In this document: piece after piece, positions 21,101-30,081 of the stretch
How positions within the stretch are numbered: position 1 is the stretch's first letter
Layout of the letters: every line of letters begins with the position of its first letter
Assembly: GCF_000497045.1 (NCBI RefSeq)
Contig: NW_015961958.1
Span: 360,543 to 424,542 of the forward strand
Length of the DNA: 64,000 nt
Direction: 5' to 3'
From: Kalmanozyma brasiliensis GHG001
Taxonomy: Eukaryota > Basidiomycota > Ustilaginomycetes > Ustilaginales
Program-made: the position numbers and the translations under genes
The notes under the pieces: model-generated
Databases searched by the model: none
What the model saw: only the letters and a program-made list of their open reading frames with translations
Told to the model about the DNA's origin: nothing

Positions 21101-21308
21101 CCTCCTGGAAGGCCTGCAATTCGTAGGAGAGGTCTGCGAGGTCGGACGCGGAGAGCAACCCGGATTTCGAAGGGATGGCGCTGGCATCGACGCCCTGCTG
21201 AGCGAGCGCGCTCTTGATGGGCTCGACGTAGGACTCGAGTGCCTGCAGCAAGAGCGGATCCGTGCGCAGCTGAGGGTCGGGGTGACCCGTGAGGTTGAGC
21301 GTCGACAT
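18195..21308 (-). CDS. SWI3: SWI/SNF-RSC complex subunit, SMARCC/Swi3/Rsc8 type
   Basis: Core scaffold subunit of an ATP-dependent chromatin remodelling complex (SWI/SNF or RSC), nuclear. I start at the ATG 21306-21308; the frame stays open five codons more but with no ATG. 1,037 residues. Order: an N-terminal SMARCC-type module (about 1-290), a low-complexity Ala/Glu linker, SWIRM domain (about 466-556, with PSYSTWFDMSTIN), a zinc module (about 663-705, CDTCGTDC...CPSC), SANT domain (about 728-775, DDWTDAETLRLLEGLEMF) and a C-terminal coiled coil (about 930-1000). It could serve Swi3 or Rsc8 roles; the sequence alone does not decide. A 544-codon plus-strand frame opposite it is a shadow. Confidence 0.94.
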   Translation of the reverse strand: MSTLNLTGHPDPQLRTDPLLLQALESYVEPIKSALAQQGVDASAIPSKSGLLSASDLADLSYELQAFQEESLGVNAPRPADPSASTTQARHPVRIPAELFLPTSSQQSTSTVAPESSHLRLLLQEALAYLATKGKTTWNFSDPTQKADNVQLVAHVRQQLSQAGALERPIIAASPSITEAEASSLKQMAEQLECKWSDDVASASHVLYPSEVTPPSSPKVGESSSSSEEYFRTIASRSGRALIHVWYRPDSYDTWLPAADFADPDPAPEKRLPWKLGAKWLRDSVRFNELMNAEDYEQEDALEAATDAADAEGVSAVAGKGKKRGLPEEIADASSASAAAESMGKRIKLLVAARPVGAIPIDLSGAQPIPGKKYENEPVPSGVLGNLPPESAGPTKLEGEQPTVRPAGDADATMADAAVEEPTEATADANAPVIQPDAAAVEQQRIRAEEIAKKYLASQTQEVIIPSYSTWFDMSTINAIEKRSLPEFFNHKNRSKTPSIYKDYRDFMINTYRLNPSEYLTFTACRRNLAGDVCAIMRVHAFLEQWGLINYQIDPETRPATLGPPFTGHFRVLVDTPRGLQPLHPGARVNLTTSATADNPAAAATAGGAAGADKPDMNLELRKTIFQSTMKGSKPIDLAEANSLAAQADAAVAGGAGGAPRYTCDTCGTDCTRVRYHSIKAKNYSLCPSCYLEGRFPSSMYSGDFVRMEDSILKQTGGVTGGASGAQDDWTDAETLRLLEGLEMFDDDWSAVSNHVGTRSREQCITKFIQLPIEDNFLDGASQADLGPLQYARRDQVDKLGKPIVPFAQADNPVMSVVAFLASAVNPAVAAAAAQSALGELTDNLRKRQEKSGDAAAAGTENGDATHTNGDAMDVDGDAAKTTDSAVAKKGAVPRNAVERAAAIALGAAAAKAHVLASFEERECQRLVGQVIEAQLRKLELKMSQFEELESLLEAERRSVEAGRRQLYADRLAVQKQLALVNELLAKAARAPEKVSGQEVVQASSAANGLSQQGPVVREANVGAGMQPTGGNFAQIG

Positions 21309-21995
21309 GTTTGAGAGCCGCAACGAGGTTGTGCGACTGCGCCTGGAGTTGTTGAGGCTACTGCGACAGTGCTATCGAGCTGCGACGATGTCTGTTGGTC
21401 GAGGACTTGTTTGCAGCCGACGCGTGAACCAACAGTGTCGGAACTAGCCAAAATTCGGCTCAACAAAGAACGATTGCAGACGGGTTCCGACGGCGCTGAG
21501 TGTGCGAGTAGCCGAAGATACGTCGATGAAACTGCGAGGTGGTGACAGTGTTGAGGATGCGAATGGTGATCAGAAGGTTGACGAGGGATAGAAAGCAAGA
21601 GAGAGCGCTCGCTTCAACTCTCTCCGTCTTGGTGCCGTGTTGAAGGGGCGCGCCTTCTTCTCACTCTGCTCGTGCTCAATCTGCGCCCGATTCGGCCTGG
21701 CCTAGCTGAATACAAATTCCATCCGCTCTCGTTCAAGCCTTTTCCCCAAGCACATTTCAATTCAATTGACGGCTCAGTCCATTTGCACGCGTCGAGCCTG
21801 TCGCGAGGCAGAAAATCCCAGAGTGTGAGATCCCAAGTCTGTCCTCGAGCCTGGCAAGCTCACCTGAGCTGCTCACGATGAATCATAAGATCCGACACGT
21901 ACCAAGTCATGGTCGAACAAGTTAAGCACATATGAAAGGCATATCATACAAATACACACTGACCTGACATGCGTAGCCTCGGGCGACGCTGTGTC
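21309..21995. other. Intergenic: SWI3 promoter and PhoD-like 3' flank
   Basis: 687 bp with no supported gene. Two ACGCGT hexamers (near 21420 and 21787) are seen but not tied to a known target. Confidence 0.55.
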
Positions 21996-24503
21996 TCATG
22001 CCTTGTAGAAAAAGTCAAAGCGGAAGCCCAACGACTCCAAGAGGTTGCGCACCAGACCGCCCACCCCACCCTGCGACTTGCGCAGCGATTTGCCCACGTA
22101 CGTCGTCTTCCACGCCTCCTTGCCGTCGATCTGCACCGAAACCCTCACTACAGGCTTGTACGGGTCGCGCGCATCCACCTCGAACTCGGTCCACTTGTAG
22201 TTCCCGTCGGGCAGATACTTGAGCAGCTTGTCGACGCCCGTCTTGCCGTCGCCGTGGTCTTGGGAGAGCGTGCGGACGGGGAGGTAGAACATGCTCAGCG
22301 GGCTGGTGCTGAACTCGGTGATCGTATCTAGCACGCTTACGGCAGCAAACTCGTGTCGGTCGCCAGAGAGGACGATCACGTTGGGAACGTATCGGAGCAC
22401 TTCGGCGATTTCGAGGCGTTCCGTGTTGTACGCCGCCCAGCTGTCTTTCTGCCCGTCGACATCGAGCTCCCCGCCCCATAAGGTGTTGAAGGGGACCGAG
22501 CTGACGACAAATTTGAATGCGGCAGTCTCGTTGACCGCAGAGAGCCATCGGTACAGATCCTCCTTCTGACGGTAGCCGAGCATCGTCTTGTCCTCGTCGT
22601 CGTCTGCGGTGTGATGCGTGCGGTGTCGACGCGTGTCCATCACGAAGAAGGCGGCGGATTCGCCGTACTGGAACGTATAGTAGTTCTCCCCCGCCTCGAG
22701 CGGCTCCGGGTTGACATCGCCAATGTACTCCTTCCAAGCCGTGTTGGCTGAAGGGTAGGCGGCGATCTCTTCGTCGTTCTCGTCCTTGCCCGACCAATTG
22801 TTGATCACCTCGTGGTCGTCGTAGATCCCAATGACGGGGACGTGCTTGAAGAAGCGGCGGAAGCTCTTGGATGCGAAGAGGTTGCGGTACAGCTTGCGGT
22901 ACGCGCCGGTCTCAGCTCCTCCGTAGTGAGGCACGTCGGCGTAGATCGAGTCACCGAGCTGCAAAAGGAAGCGGATCGAGGGATGCGACTCTCGCCCAGC
23001 AACGGTCCGCTTGTAGAGCAGATCAAAGCCGGGAATGCGGTTGCGCTCGGTGATACCGCCCTCCTCAGTGCCAATGCCAATCAGCCTCAAAATCCAGTTC
23101 CAGCCCCAGAATTGTGCTGGGTGGTAAGGGAAGTCGGGCTTGACGCACGAAGTTGAGGCGAAAGTAAAGTGGTTCGGATCTTCGAGCGGGTTGCTCTCTT
23201 CGACTGGCTCGCCCTCCAAGCTTTTGTTGAGGTCGATATTTCGCGATCCCAGGCTCTGCGACTGCATGTACGAGCTGAGCCTTGGGTCAGGCCAAGTGGT
23301 GAAGAAGTTGCGTCGGCTAATGTCGTCGTTGGCGACAAACTTCTCGATGACCCGCACCTCGTCCGAGTTGTCCACGTGCTCGGGCTGGAATTGCGACAGA
23401 CCCCACTCGTACGTGGTCGAAGGCCAAAGTTCATCGATGAAGGCCGTGGCAGTCCAGTCATTCTCCGGACGTAGCGTGATGAGGGGACCGTTGAGCCAAA
23501 GGCTGTCGTGGTTGGCGAGGTACTGCTTGCCGTAGACTCGCGACGCTGAAAGGAATGCGTTGTCGCCCTGCGTAGCGTTGATGGCGCGTCGGTACTTGAC
23601 CAGCAGCTCGATGGGCTGAGCGTGATTCTCGAGCTGTTCCGCTGCGGTGCGAAGGGCCGGATCGGTGGTGAGACTGTTCAAGGCGCTGGTGAGGGGTGAA
23701 GCCATGGCAGGCGATGCTTCGGGTGCGCCTGCAAGCTCAGGTGGTGGGTAGCGGATGTGGATCTTGGCGTAGGTCGGACCCAAAGCGCCGGTGCGAGCGA
23801 AAGAGAGGTTGTAGTCCCAGTGCGACGGAAAGAGGTAGGGCGAGAGGAAGCTGTCCAGGAAGATGGCAAAGGCGAGCGTATGAGCCAATACGATGTAGAA
23901 GTTGAGGCGTGTGGATCGAGTCGAGGTGCCAAAGACGATCGCTTTGAGCAGGTCCAGTGGCGAGGTACGACGCAGCTTGGCGTTCTCAGCCGCATGAGCT
24001 GTCGAAGTGGACGATGATGTAGATGTAGGAGCAGCCTTGGCGCCTTTGGCAACTTCCGCATACGAGACGGAAGAAGATGCGGCCTTGGTGGGCGTGCCGC
24101 CATTCTGATCCTTGGTCTTGTTCTCGACCGGCTTCGCGGTGGGTTTTGTCTGTATCTTTGAGTCGGTGACCTCGACCTTGTCGGCCAGCTGCTGAAGATC
24201 ACGAGCCCCCTTCTTGGCGAGATGTGCGCTGATGGCACTGCGAATGGTGTAGTCGCAATATACGGATGTCAGGACGTACACGGCATACAAGGTGGGGATG
24301 ACCGGGTAGGCGAGAGAGGTCGGGATCCATCGCAAGAAGACGTAGACGGCAAACTTGAAGAGTATCGACGAGGCGGCCTGGATGATGCTTGCCACACCTC
24401 CAGAAGGTGCGTGGAAGTGCAGGGAGGTCAGGATTGATGCGGGTTCGTGCGTGCGATGGTCCTTTTCTGAGCTGGCCGCGCCGGGCTCTTGCTTTGGCGG
24501 CAT
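21996..24503 (-). CDS. PhoD-like metallophosphatase, membrane-anchored
   Basis: A predicted metal-dependent phosphoesterase of the PhoD/alkaline phosphatase D superfamily; substrate unknown. 835 residues, start ATG 24501-24503. The N-terminus has two hydrophobic segments (about 37-58 and 63-83) and a third near 205-225, so it is likely an integral membrane protein. The catalytic half has the PhoD metal motifs: LQLGDSIYADV near 514, IYDDHEVINNW near 557, FFVMDTRRHRT near 612 and LSGDRHEFAAV near 713. Fungal members of this type are mostly unstudied. Between the third TM and the catalytic core lies an Ala-rich stretch plus a probable beta-sandwich domain. It diverges from HIS7. Confidence 0.85.
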   Translation of the reverse strand: MPPKQEPGAASSEKDHRTHEPASILTSLHFHAPSGGVASIIQAASSILFKFAVYVFLRWIPTSLAYPVIPTLYAVYVLTSVYCDYTIRSAISAHLAKKGARDLQQLADKVEVTDSKIQTKPTAKPVENKTKDQNGGTPTKAASSSVSYAEVAKGAKAAPTSTSSSTSTAHAAENAKLRRTSPLDLLKAIVFGTSTRSTRLNFYIVLAHTLAFAIFLDSFLSPYLFPSHWDYNLSFARTGALGPTYAKIHIRYPPPELAGAPEASPAMASPLTSALNSLTTDPALRTAAEQLENHAQPIELLVKYRRAINATQGDNAFLSASRVYGKQYLANHDSLWLNGPLITLRPENDWTATAFIDELWPSTTYEWGLSQFQPEHVDNSDEVRVIEKFVANDDISRRNFFTTWPDPRLSSYMQSQSLGSRNIDLNKSLEGEPVEESNPLEDPNHFTFASTSCVKPDFPYHPAQFWGWNWILRLIGIGTEEGGITERNRIPGFDLLYKRTVAGRESHPSIRFLLQLGDSIYADVPHYGGAETGAYRKLYRNLFASKSFRRFFKHVPVIGIYDDHEVINNWSGKDENDEEIAAYPSANTAWKEYIGDVNPEPLEAGENYYTFQYGESAAFFVMDTRRHRTHHTADDDEDKTMLGYRQKEDLYRWLSAVNETAAFKFVVSSVPFNTLWGGELDVDGQKDSWAAYNTERLEIAEVLRYVPNVIVLSGDRHEFAAVSVLDTITEFSTSPLSMFYLPVRTLSQDHGDGKTGVDKLLKYLPDGNYKWTEFEVDARDPYKPVVRVSVQIDGKEAWKTTYVGKSLRKSQGGVGGLVRNLLESLGFRFDFFYKA

Positions 24504-25096
24504 GACGTCGAGCTTGATGTCGCTGGCCTCGAAGCGCAGTCGAACGAATGACGAGGATGCGATAGGTAGATGGTGGCAGGACGAGTGGATAGGAAAGCGG
24601 AAAGGCTGTGTGCAAGGGGTCTGTGCTTTGTGTGGAGGAGGAGCGGAAAAAAAGTCGCTTCTTCCTCGGTCACGTAGCGCGTTTTCCGCACTCGGAGCTC
24701 TCTATCCTTTGTGATGATCACCAATCACTGGGTCGGAGGCGCTCCTACGAAGGACGAAGCGTCAGAACCTTGCGGATTGCTCCCTGAGACGATGTTCAGC
24801 CACACTGAGTCATCTCAAGACTGAGAGCAGCGCAGCCAGTTCGAAGGCCAAGCCGCATATTGGAATGTGTGTGTGTTTGTCTCAGTCAGCATTCCCGATC
24901 CGCACTCTGCCTCCCGATCGGTCAGAAGCGGCTATCAATTTTGGCCTCGGATAACGCACGGAGTCACCCTCGAGTCAATCAACGCTTTCAATTTTGACAT
25001 TTCAAGAAGATCTTCCTACGCTCCTCTCACATCTTCGCCTTTAACCCACACCGCATCACACATTCATCTCCTCATCCTATTCCGAGACGTGTCGCC
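24504..25096. promoter_or_regulatory. Divergent promoter region PhoD-like / HIS7
   Basis: 593 bp without a gene. It contains a perfect TGAGTCA at 24806-24812 and two near matches (GGAGTCAC near 24960 and CGAGTCAA near 24971) closer to HIS7. Confidence 0.65.
24806..24812. promoter_or_regulatory. Gcn4/Cpc1 (AP-1-type) site, TGAGTCA, upstream of HIS7
   Basis: An exact match to the palindromic consensus TGA(C/G)TCA, about 290 bp upstream of the HIS7 start. In fungi the bZIP factor Gcn4/Cpc1 uses this element to raise amino-acid biosynthesis genes, including histidine genes, on starvation. Match seen; binding inferred. Confidence 0.55.
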
Positions 25097-26917
25097 ATGC
25101 TGTACCTCCTCGACTATGGCGCGGGCAACGTGCGCAGTCTCGCCAACTCGATCACCAAGCTCGGCTTCGAGTTCCAATGGGTCCAGTCTCCGGAGGACCT
25201 CAAGAAGGCCGACAAGCTCCTCTTCCCCGGTGTTGGCGCCTTTGGTCCTGCGATGCAGTCCATTCGCGATAAGGGGTACGCCGAGCCTTTGAAGGAGTAC
25301 ATTGCGAGTGGCAAGCCGTACATGGGCATCTGTATCGGGCTGCAAACGCTCTTTGAGGGGTCTGACGAGGCGCCTGGCGTACAAGGGTTGGGCGTTGTTC
25401 CCGGTATCGTAGGTAGCTTTTCGCCCAAGGACAAGAGCGTACCCCAGATGGGCTGGAATGAGGCTAAGGTGGTCAAGACAAGGAACGACGGAGGTGATCA
25501 GGACGCTGTCAAGTACGGCTTTCCGGATCCATCGAGCAAGGAAAGCAGCCACTACTACTTCGTCCACTCGTACCGCGCCGCCTACCAACCCGACAAGCAC
25601 GCCGACTGGGTGCTCACCACCACACAGTACGGCGACGAAGTTTTCCTCTCATCCATTCAGAAGGGCAATGTGTTCGCGACCCAGTTCCACCCGGAGAAGA
25701 GCGGACGTGCGGGGCTCGAGCTGCTCCGTGCCTGGCTCGAACAGCCGGGCACCATCGACCCGAGCAAGGAGCGTCTGCTTCAGGACCCGCAGCAGGTCGC
25801 CACTCCTGCGCCACGCGATGGTCTCACAAAGCGTATTGTCGCATGTCTCGACGTGCGCAGCAACGACGATGGCGATCTCGTCGTCACCAAGGGGGAGTCG
25901 TACGATGTGCGCGAGAAGGCCGAACCCACCACCACCACCGACGCTGAAGCTTCGAGCTCAAAACGCAAGGTCCGCAACCTCGGCAAGCCCGTCGACCTCG
26001 CTTTGCGATACTATCTCGAAGGCGCCGACGAAATCACATTCCTCAACATCACCTCGTTCCGCTCCTGCGCGCTGCAGGATCAACCCATGCTCAGCCTGCT
26101 CGAAGCTGCGGCGGCCAAGATCTTCGTCCCGCTCACTATCGGCGGTGGCATCAAGGACACCGTGGATCCGGATGGAACAGCGAGGCCAGCGAAGGAGGTC
26201 GCGGATGCATACTTCCGCGCTGGAGCGGACAAGGTCTCGATCGGATCCGAAGCGGTCTTTGCCGTAGAAGAGCTGTTTGCGAGGGCAGCAGAGAACGGCC
26301 AAGGGAGCGAAAGCAACCCCCTCAAATTCGACAAGAAGTGCTTGACGGGCAAGACGGGCATCGAGACAATCAGCAAGGGGTATGGCGCCCAGGCGGTGGT
26401 GGTCTCGATCGACCCACGACGGGTGTACCTTGCGGAGGGTGAGAAGGCGGATCCGAAGCACGGGCCCTGCGTCGTCTCCGGCGCACCAGGTAGCGATGAG
26501 GAGGGCAAACGATGGTGGTACCGATGCACCGTCAAGGGCGGGCGAGAGGATCGCGATGTGGATGTCATCCAGCTCGCACGCGGTGTGCAGAGGCTAGGCG
26601 CGGGAGAGGTGCTGCTCAACTCAATCGATCGCGACGGCTCCAACAAGGGTTTCGACAGGCAGCTCGTCGAGCTGGTGAGGCGCAGCGTCGATATCCCCGT
26701 CATTGCCAGCTCGGGTGCCGGTACGGCTCAGCACTTTGTCGACGTGTTCAGCCCGCAAAAGGAGGGAGAAGGGACGGTGGAGGCCGCATTGGCCGCGGGC
26801 ATCTTCCACAGGAAGGAGTGCTCAATTGACGAGGTCAAGGAGGCGCTGCTGCAAACCGGATTCAGCGTCAGGAGAGAGGATGTCGCAGGTGGAGCTGGGG
26901 CCATCTCCAAGCAGTGA
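25097..26917 (+). CDS. HIS7: Imidazole glycerol phosphate synthase, bifunctional HisH-HisF
   Basis: Glutamine amidotransferase and cyclase in one chain: converts PRFAR plus glutamine-derived ammonia to imidazole glycerol phosphate and AICAR, linking histidine and purine synthesis. 606 residues, normal for fungal HIS7. The HisH part begins at the first residue (YLLDYGAGNVRSLANS) with the nucleophile Cys79 in MGICIGLQ and the His-Glu pair in ATQFHPEKSG near 195-200. The HisF barrel starts near 248 (KRIVACLDVRSNDDGD), with VDLALRYYLEGADEITFLNI near 300 and IPVIASSGAG near the end. No intron. It converges on the Ser-rich unknown gene only 125 bp away. A consensus Gcn4 site lies upstream. Confidence 0.97.
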   Translation: MLYLLDYGAGNVRSLANSITKLGFEFQWVQSPEDLKKADKLLFPGVGAFGPAMQSIRDKGYAEPLKEYIASGKPYMGICIGLQTLFEGSDEAPGVQGLGVVPGIVGSFSPKDKSVPQMGWNEAKVVKTRNDGGDQDAVKYGFPDPSSKESSHYYFVHSYRAAYQPDKHADWVLTTTQYGDEVFLSSIQKGNVFATQFHPEKSGRAGLELLRAWLEQPGTIDPSKERLLQDPQQVATPAPRDGLTKRIVACLDVRSNDDGDLVVTKGESYDVREKAEPTTTTDAEASSSKRKVRNLGKPVDLALRYYLEGADEITFLNITSFRSCALQDQPMLSLLEAAAAKIFVPLTIGGGIKDTVDPDGTARPAKEVADAYFRAGADKVSIGSEAVFAVEELFARAAENGQGSESNPLKFDKKCLTGKTGIETISKGYGAQAVVVSIDPRRVYLAEGEKADPKHGPCVVSGAPGSDEEGKRWWYRCTVKGGREDRDVDVIQLARGVQRLGAGEVLLNSIDRDGSNKGFDRQLVELVRRSVDIPVIASSGAGTAQHFVDVFSPQKEGEGTVEAALAAGIFHRKECSIDEVKEALLQTGFSVRREDVAGGAGAISKQ

Positions 26918-27042
26918 CGGGCAACTCGTTGTGCTTCGGGCGAGACATGCATTTTGTTCGGTAGAGCCCCTCTTATACGGCAAGATCGTTGCTTGCCTCA
27001 ACATGAATACAAATACAGATACAGCTCCATTCGCTGGGCTAA

Positions 27043-29466
27043 TTACGATAGACCCATCAACCCCACTTTTTCGTCCATGAGCGCCTCGTTCTCCTCCTGC
27101 CTCTCCTCCATCATCCTACTCTCCATACTCTGCGTGTTGTTCGCAGAGATGGACAAACCTAGTGCTCCACTGCCGTAGCCCGGGCCGCTGCCGGCGCCTG
27201 CCGCAGGGGAGAAGGCGCCCATCGCCGGGGGTCCACCCGGGTTCGCATTGACCGGTGTGATAGGCCGGGAGATCGTTGGGCTTGTCGAGTATCTCGCTGC
27301 ATACGCCGAAAAGTGCTGATGGATGCGCGGGTGAAGGATTCCTGACGGCGAAGAAATGGGCATTAAGAGGGGCGACCCCCCTCCTCCTCCGGATCCGCCA
27401 CCGGGTTGGCTAGCAGCGACGGCAGCAGCGGCAAGACTGATATTGGCCGGCGTGGTACCGAGCGACGAGCCGAGGTTCATCGGCGATACTGCCCGACGCT
27501 TGTACGGCTCGTACCGGTCGTCCCCCATCGTCTTGCGTTTCGAGAGGCGCGCACCGCCGGCTGCACCCAGGACGCGAGGGGACGTGTCGAGGTCCATGGC
27601 GGAAGACCCGCCTGCTCGACGCCAGGCTGCTCGTTCGCCGGTGAAGACGCCGTTGCCCGCGCCACTGGTCGACCCAGAGGCGGAAGGCGACCACTTGTGC
27701 GCATTGCCCTTGTCTCGGAAACCCATCCAGAGCGCGTTGTTCTTGCGCTTGGGGAGCGAGCCGACGCCTGTGCTTGGTGCTGCTGATGTTGAGCCGATAC
27801 TTGTCGACAGCGCAGCGCTGTTCCCTGCTCCATCACCTGAATTGGAAGCATCATTGACCCCGGCTGTATCGGCTGAGATACCAGACGACGGCACAACATC
27901 CTGCATGATGCTCGAAGCCTCGAATCCACGACTGCGCATCTCGTTTTCCTCGTCCGAGAGCGACCCGTTGCGCGAGTAGTACATCATCATCTCCTCCTCC
28001 TCGGACGATATGTCGGAGCTCTCGCCGTCATCCAGCCCATCGGCGACAAAGACGCCGCGGATGTCGTCCACGTCGTCGTCCCACATGTACTTGCGTCTGG
28101 AAGAGCCTGCGTTCGGTCCGGACGTCGCGCCGAAGAAGGGCGACTTGGACATACGCATCGAGCCGTGATTGCTGCTGCCTGCTGTCCCTACACTATGGGA
28201 GGAGCCGCCGGCGCTGGGACCAAATCGGGGTGTGCGCGGCAGGATCGCATCCCCGCCGAGGCGCTTCTGGAGTTTGGCTTCCGAGGCTATCTCCGAGTCT
28301 TCGGGCTTGCTTTCGTCCTGCAGCGAGGCGGCGACACGTGCCATGGAGCGGTCTTTGGGGAGGAGGTTACCTCGCCGTGTCACGGCTTTGCGAACGACAT
28401 TGGAAGACAGAAGGGAAGAAGAGCGCGAACGATTTCCGCCGTGTCCTAGTGGGGACCCCATCGACGGTCCTGCTGACGGAGAGCGCGGCACCGTGCGCGA
28501 CAGGGCTGCTCCCCCACCTCCGGACGACGAGCTTTCCTGGCCCGAATCCGAGGCCGACGCTCGAGCCAGCGCCGACGACGCAAGGCTGGGCCGTGAGGTG
28601 TGATGATGCGAAACCGATGTCGGAGGAGGGGTGCTCGGTGTGCTGAAGAATGAAAGCGGAGGGCCCATCACGGGCGTACTTGGTGCTCGCGAGGCCAACG
28701 CATCATCGTCCTCCACTTGCATCATCTCGTCATCGCCGTCGTCTGGGTCCTGGTTTGAAGTTCTTCTGCCGCTCGCAGTTTGATGAGCTGTAGCCGTGTC
28801 GTGCGATCGATCTTCTTCGTCGGAGCGGTCGTCCTTGTCCAGGTGGAATGGCGTGATCTCTCGACCCAGCATGCTTGCTCGACGAAAGCGTGCTGGAGAG
28901 GCGATGGCAAAGCCGGGCGAGTTCATGCCTGGTGCACGTCTGAGCAGACCAGAGGGTGTTGTGGCCGCTCCAGCTGAGGAGGATGACGAGGGTCCGGACG
29001 GGAAAGCCGTGAAGGGCGAGATGGGCCAGCCTTCTCCCGCCAATGACAGCGTTGGTGATTGCGGTTGGCCGTTGTTGAACATCGATGCAGAGTGGGACTG
29101 GCCGAGCGGATTGGTCTGGTCTCTTGCTGAAGGTGAAGGCAAGTTGCCAATGCCCAAGCCTGCTCCCGAGGCAGCAAGCTTGGAGGGTGACGAGCCTAAA
29201 GCACCGGACAGGGAGAGGAGCGGCGCATGTTGGCTGCTTCCCGCCTGAGCGAAATTCAAAGAGGGGGATGGACTGGCTGGGATCGAGATCGGCACCGAAG
29301 AAGAAGCTGTCTGGAAGAAGCCTGCACTGCTGCTGCCCGCAGCATGGGTCGGATTGGAAGCGGCTATGGGTCGTGAGCTGCCGAAAGGGAGTGCAAAGTC
29401 GGTGGAAGAGGTAACGAACGCAGATCGACCGTTTGCACTATCTGTGTTGGCATGATTGCTGGACAT
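27043..29466 (-). CDS. Unrecognised Ser/Gly/Ala-rich fungal protein, 807 aa
   Basis: I do not recognise a named gene. Start ATG 29464-29466; a clean 807-codon frame. Most of it is low-complexity and likely disordered. Conserved-looking islands stand out: RRASMLGREITPFHLDKDD near 195; a basic-amphipathic block VVRKAVTRRGNLLPKDRSM, followed by ARVAASLQDE, near 365-395; an acidic block DDVDDIRGVF and SSEEEEMMMYY near 470-510; and YEPYKRRAVSPM near 660 with a possible nuclear signal (SKRKTMGDDRYEPYKRR). Many SP/TP sites suggest proline-directed kinase control. The LLPK block resembles one I associate with uncharacterised fungal proteins, but I cannot name the family. A nuclear regulatory role is only a guess. 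Confidence 0.75.
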   Translation of the reverse strand: MSSNHANTDSANGRSAFVTSSTDFALPFGSSRPIAASNPTHAAGSSSAGFFQTASSSVPISIPASPSPSLNFAQAGSSQHAPLLSLSGALGSSPSKLAASGAGLGIGNLPSPSARDQTNPLGQSHSASMFNNGQPQSPTLSLAGEGWPISPFTAFPSGPSSSSSAGAATTPSGLLRRAPGMNSPGFAIASPARFRRASMLGREITPFHLDKDDRSDEEDRSHDTATAHQTASGRRTSNQDPDDGDDEMMQVEDDDALASRAPSTPVMGPPLSFFSTPSTPPPTSVSHHHTSRPSLASSALARASASDSGQESSSSGGGGAALSRTVPRSPSAGPSMGSPLGHGGNRSRSSSLLSSNVVRKAVTRRGNLLPKDRSMARVAASLQDESKPEDSEIASEAKLQKRLGGDAILPRTPRFGPSAGGSSHSVGTAGSSNHGSMRMSKSPFFGATSGPNAGSSRRKYMWDDDVDDIRGVFVADGLDDGESSDISSEEEEMMMYYSRNGSLSDEENEMRSRGFEASSIMQDVVPSSGISADTAGVNDASNSGDGAGNSAALSTSIGSTSAAPSTGVGSLPKRKNNALWMGFRDKGNAHKWSPSASGSTSGAGNGVFTGERAAWRRAGGSSAMDLDTSPRVLGAAGGARLSKRKTMGDDRYEPYKRRAVSPMNLGSSLGTTPANISLAAAAVAASQPGGGSGGGGGSPLLMPISSPSGILHPRIHQHFSAYAARYSTSPTISRPITPVNANPGGPPAMGAFSPAAGAGSGPGYGSGALGLSISANNTQSMESRMMEERQEENEALMDEKVGLMGLS

Positions 29467-30081
29467 GGCAGCGATGTTGGCGTCGAACTCGTCGCCGGCG
29501 CAAGCAAATTCGAACTAGGCGCACATTGAGATCTAGCGAAGCGTGTGAATGTCCCGTCGCTCTAGTCTCGGCATCTTGTCTGATGATGGAAGACTTGACT
29601 GGGTGAGAAGATGTCTCTGGTCGACAGGATCGCAGATGGACCTGCTTGTCGGTATGACCGTTCGGACCCCAGTGAAAGATCCTGCTGCAGCGATCGTGAT
29701 TGTTATGGGAGAGCGATGTGACTGACGTCAAGCAGGTGGGCGTTGCCATTTCGATGAGGAGGGACCCTTTCGGAAGCGGGAGAGTTGTCCAACTGCAGCC
29801 TGCAAGTGTGGATTTCGTGACCCTAATTTTGAACCCCATTTTGTTTCTCTGTCGCATACTTAACCTTGCTGATTGCAGGGAGGAAAGCTCGACGCTACCA
29901 TCAAGCTCATACTCAGTCGACTCATTCACCACAAGCGCCAACACAAACGAGAATCGAAGCAAGGGATGGATTGGATCCAGTGACCTTTTCAGACGTGTAA
30001 CGACAGAAGATTGACAAAGCAAAGAGAGGGGTGTATCTACGAGACAATCGTCTTGATCTACAGTACCTTTGCCTAGCTAGA
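29467..30081. other. Intergenic, tandem minus-strand genes
   Basis: 615 bp: leader/promoter of the Ser-rich protein gene on the left, and the 3' flank of the aspartic protease on the right. I see no gene or strong motif. Confidence 0.55.
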
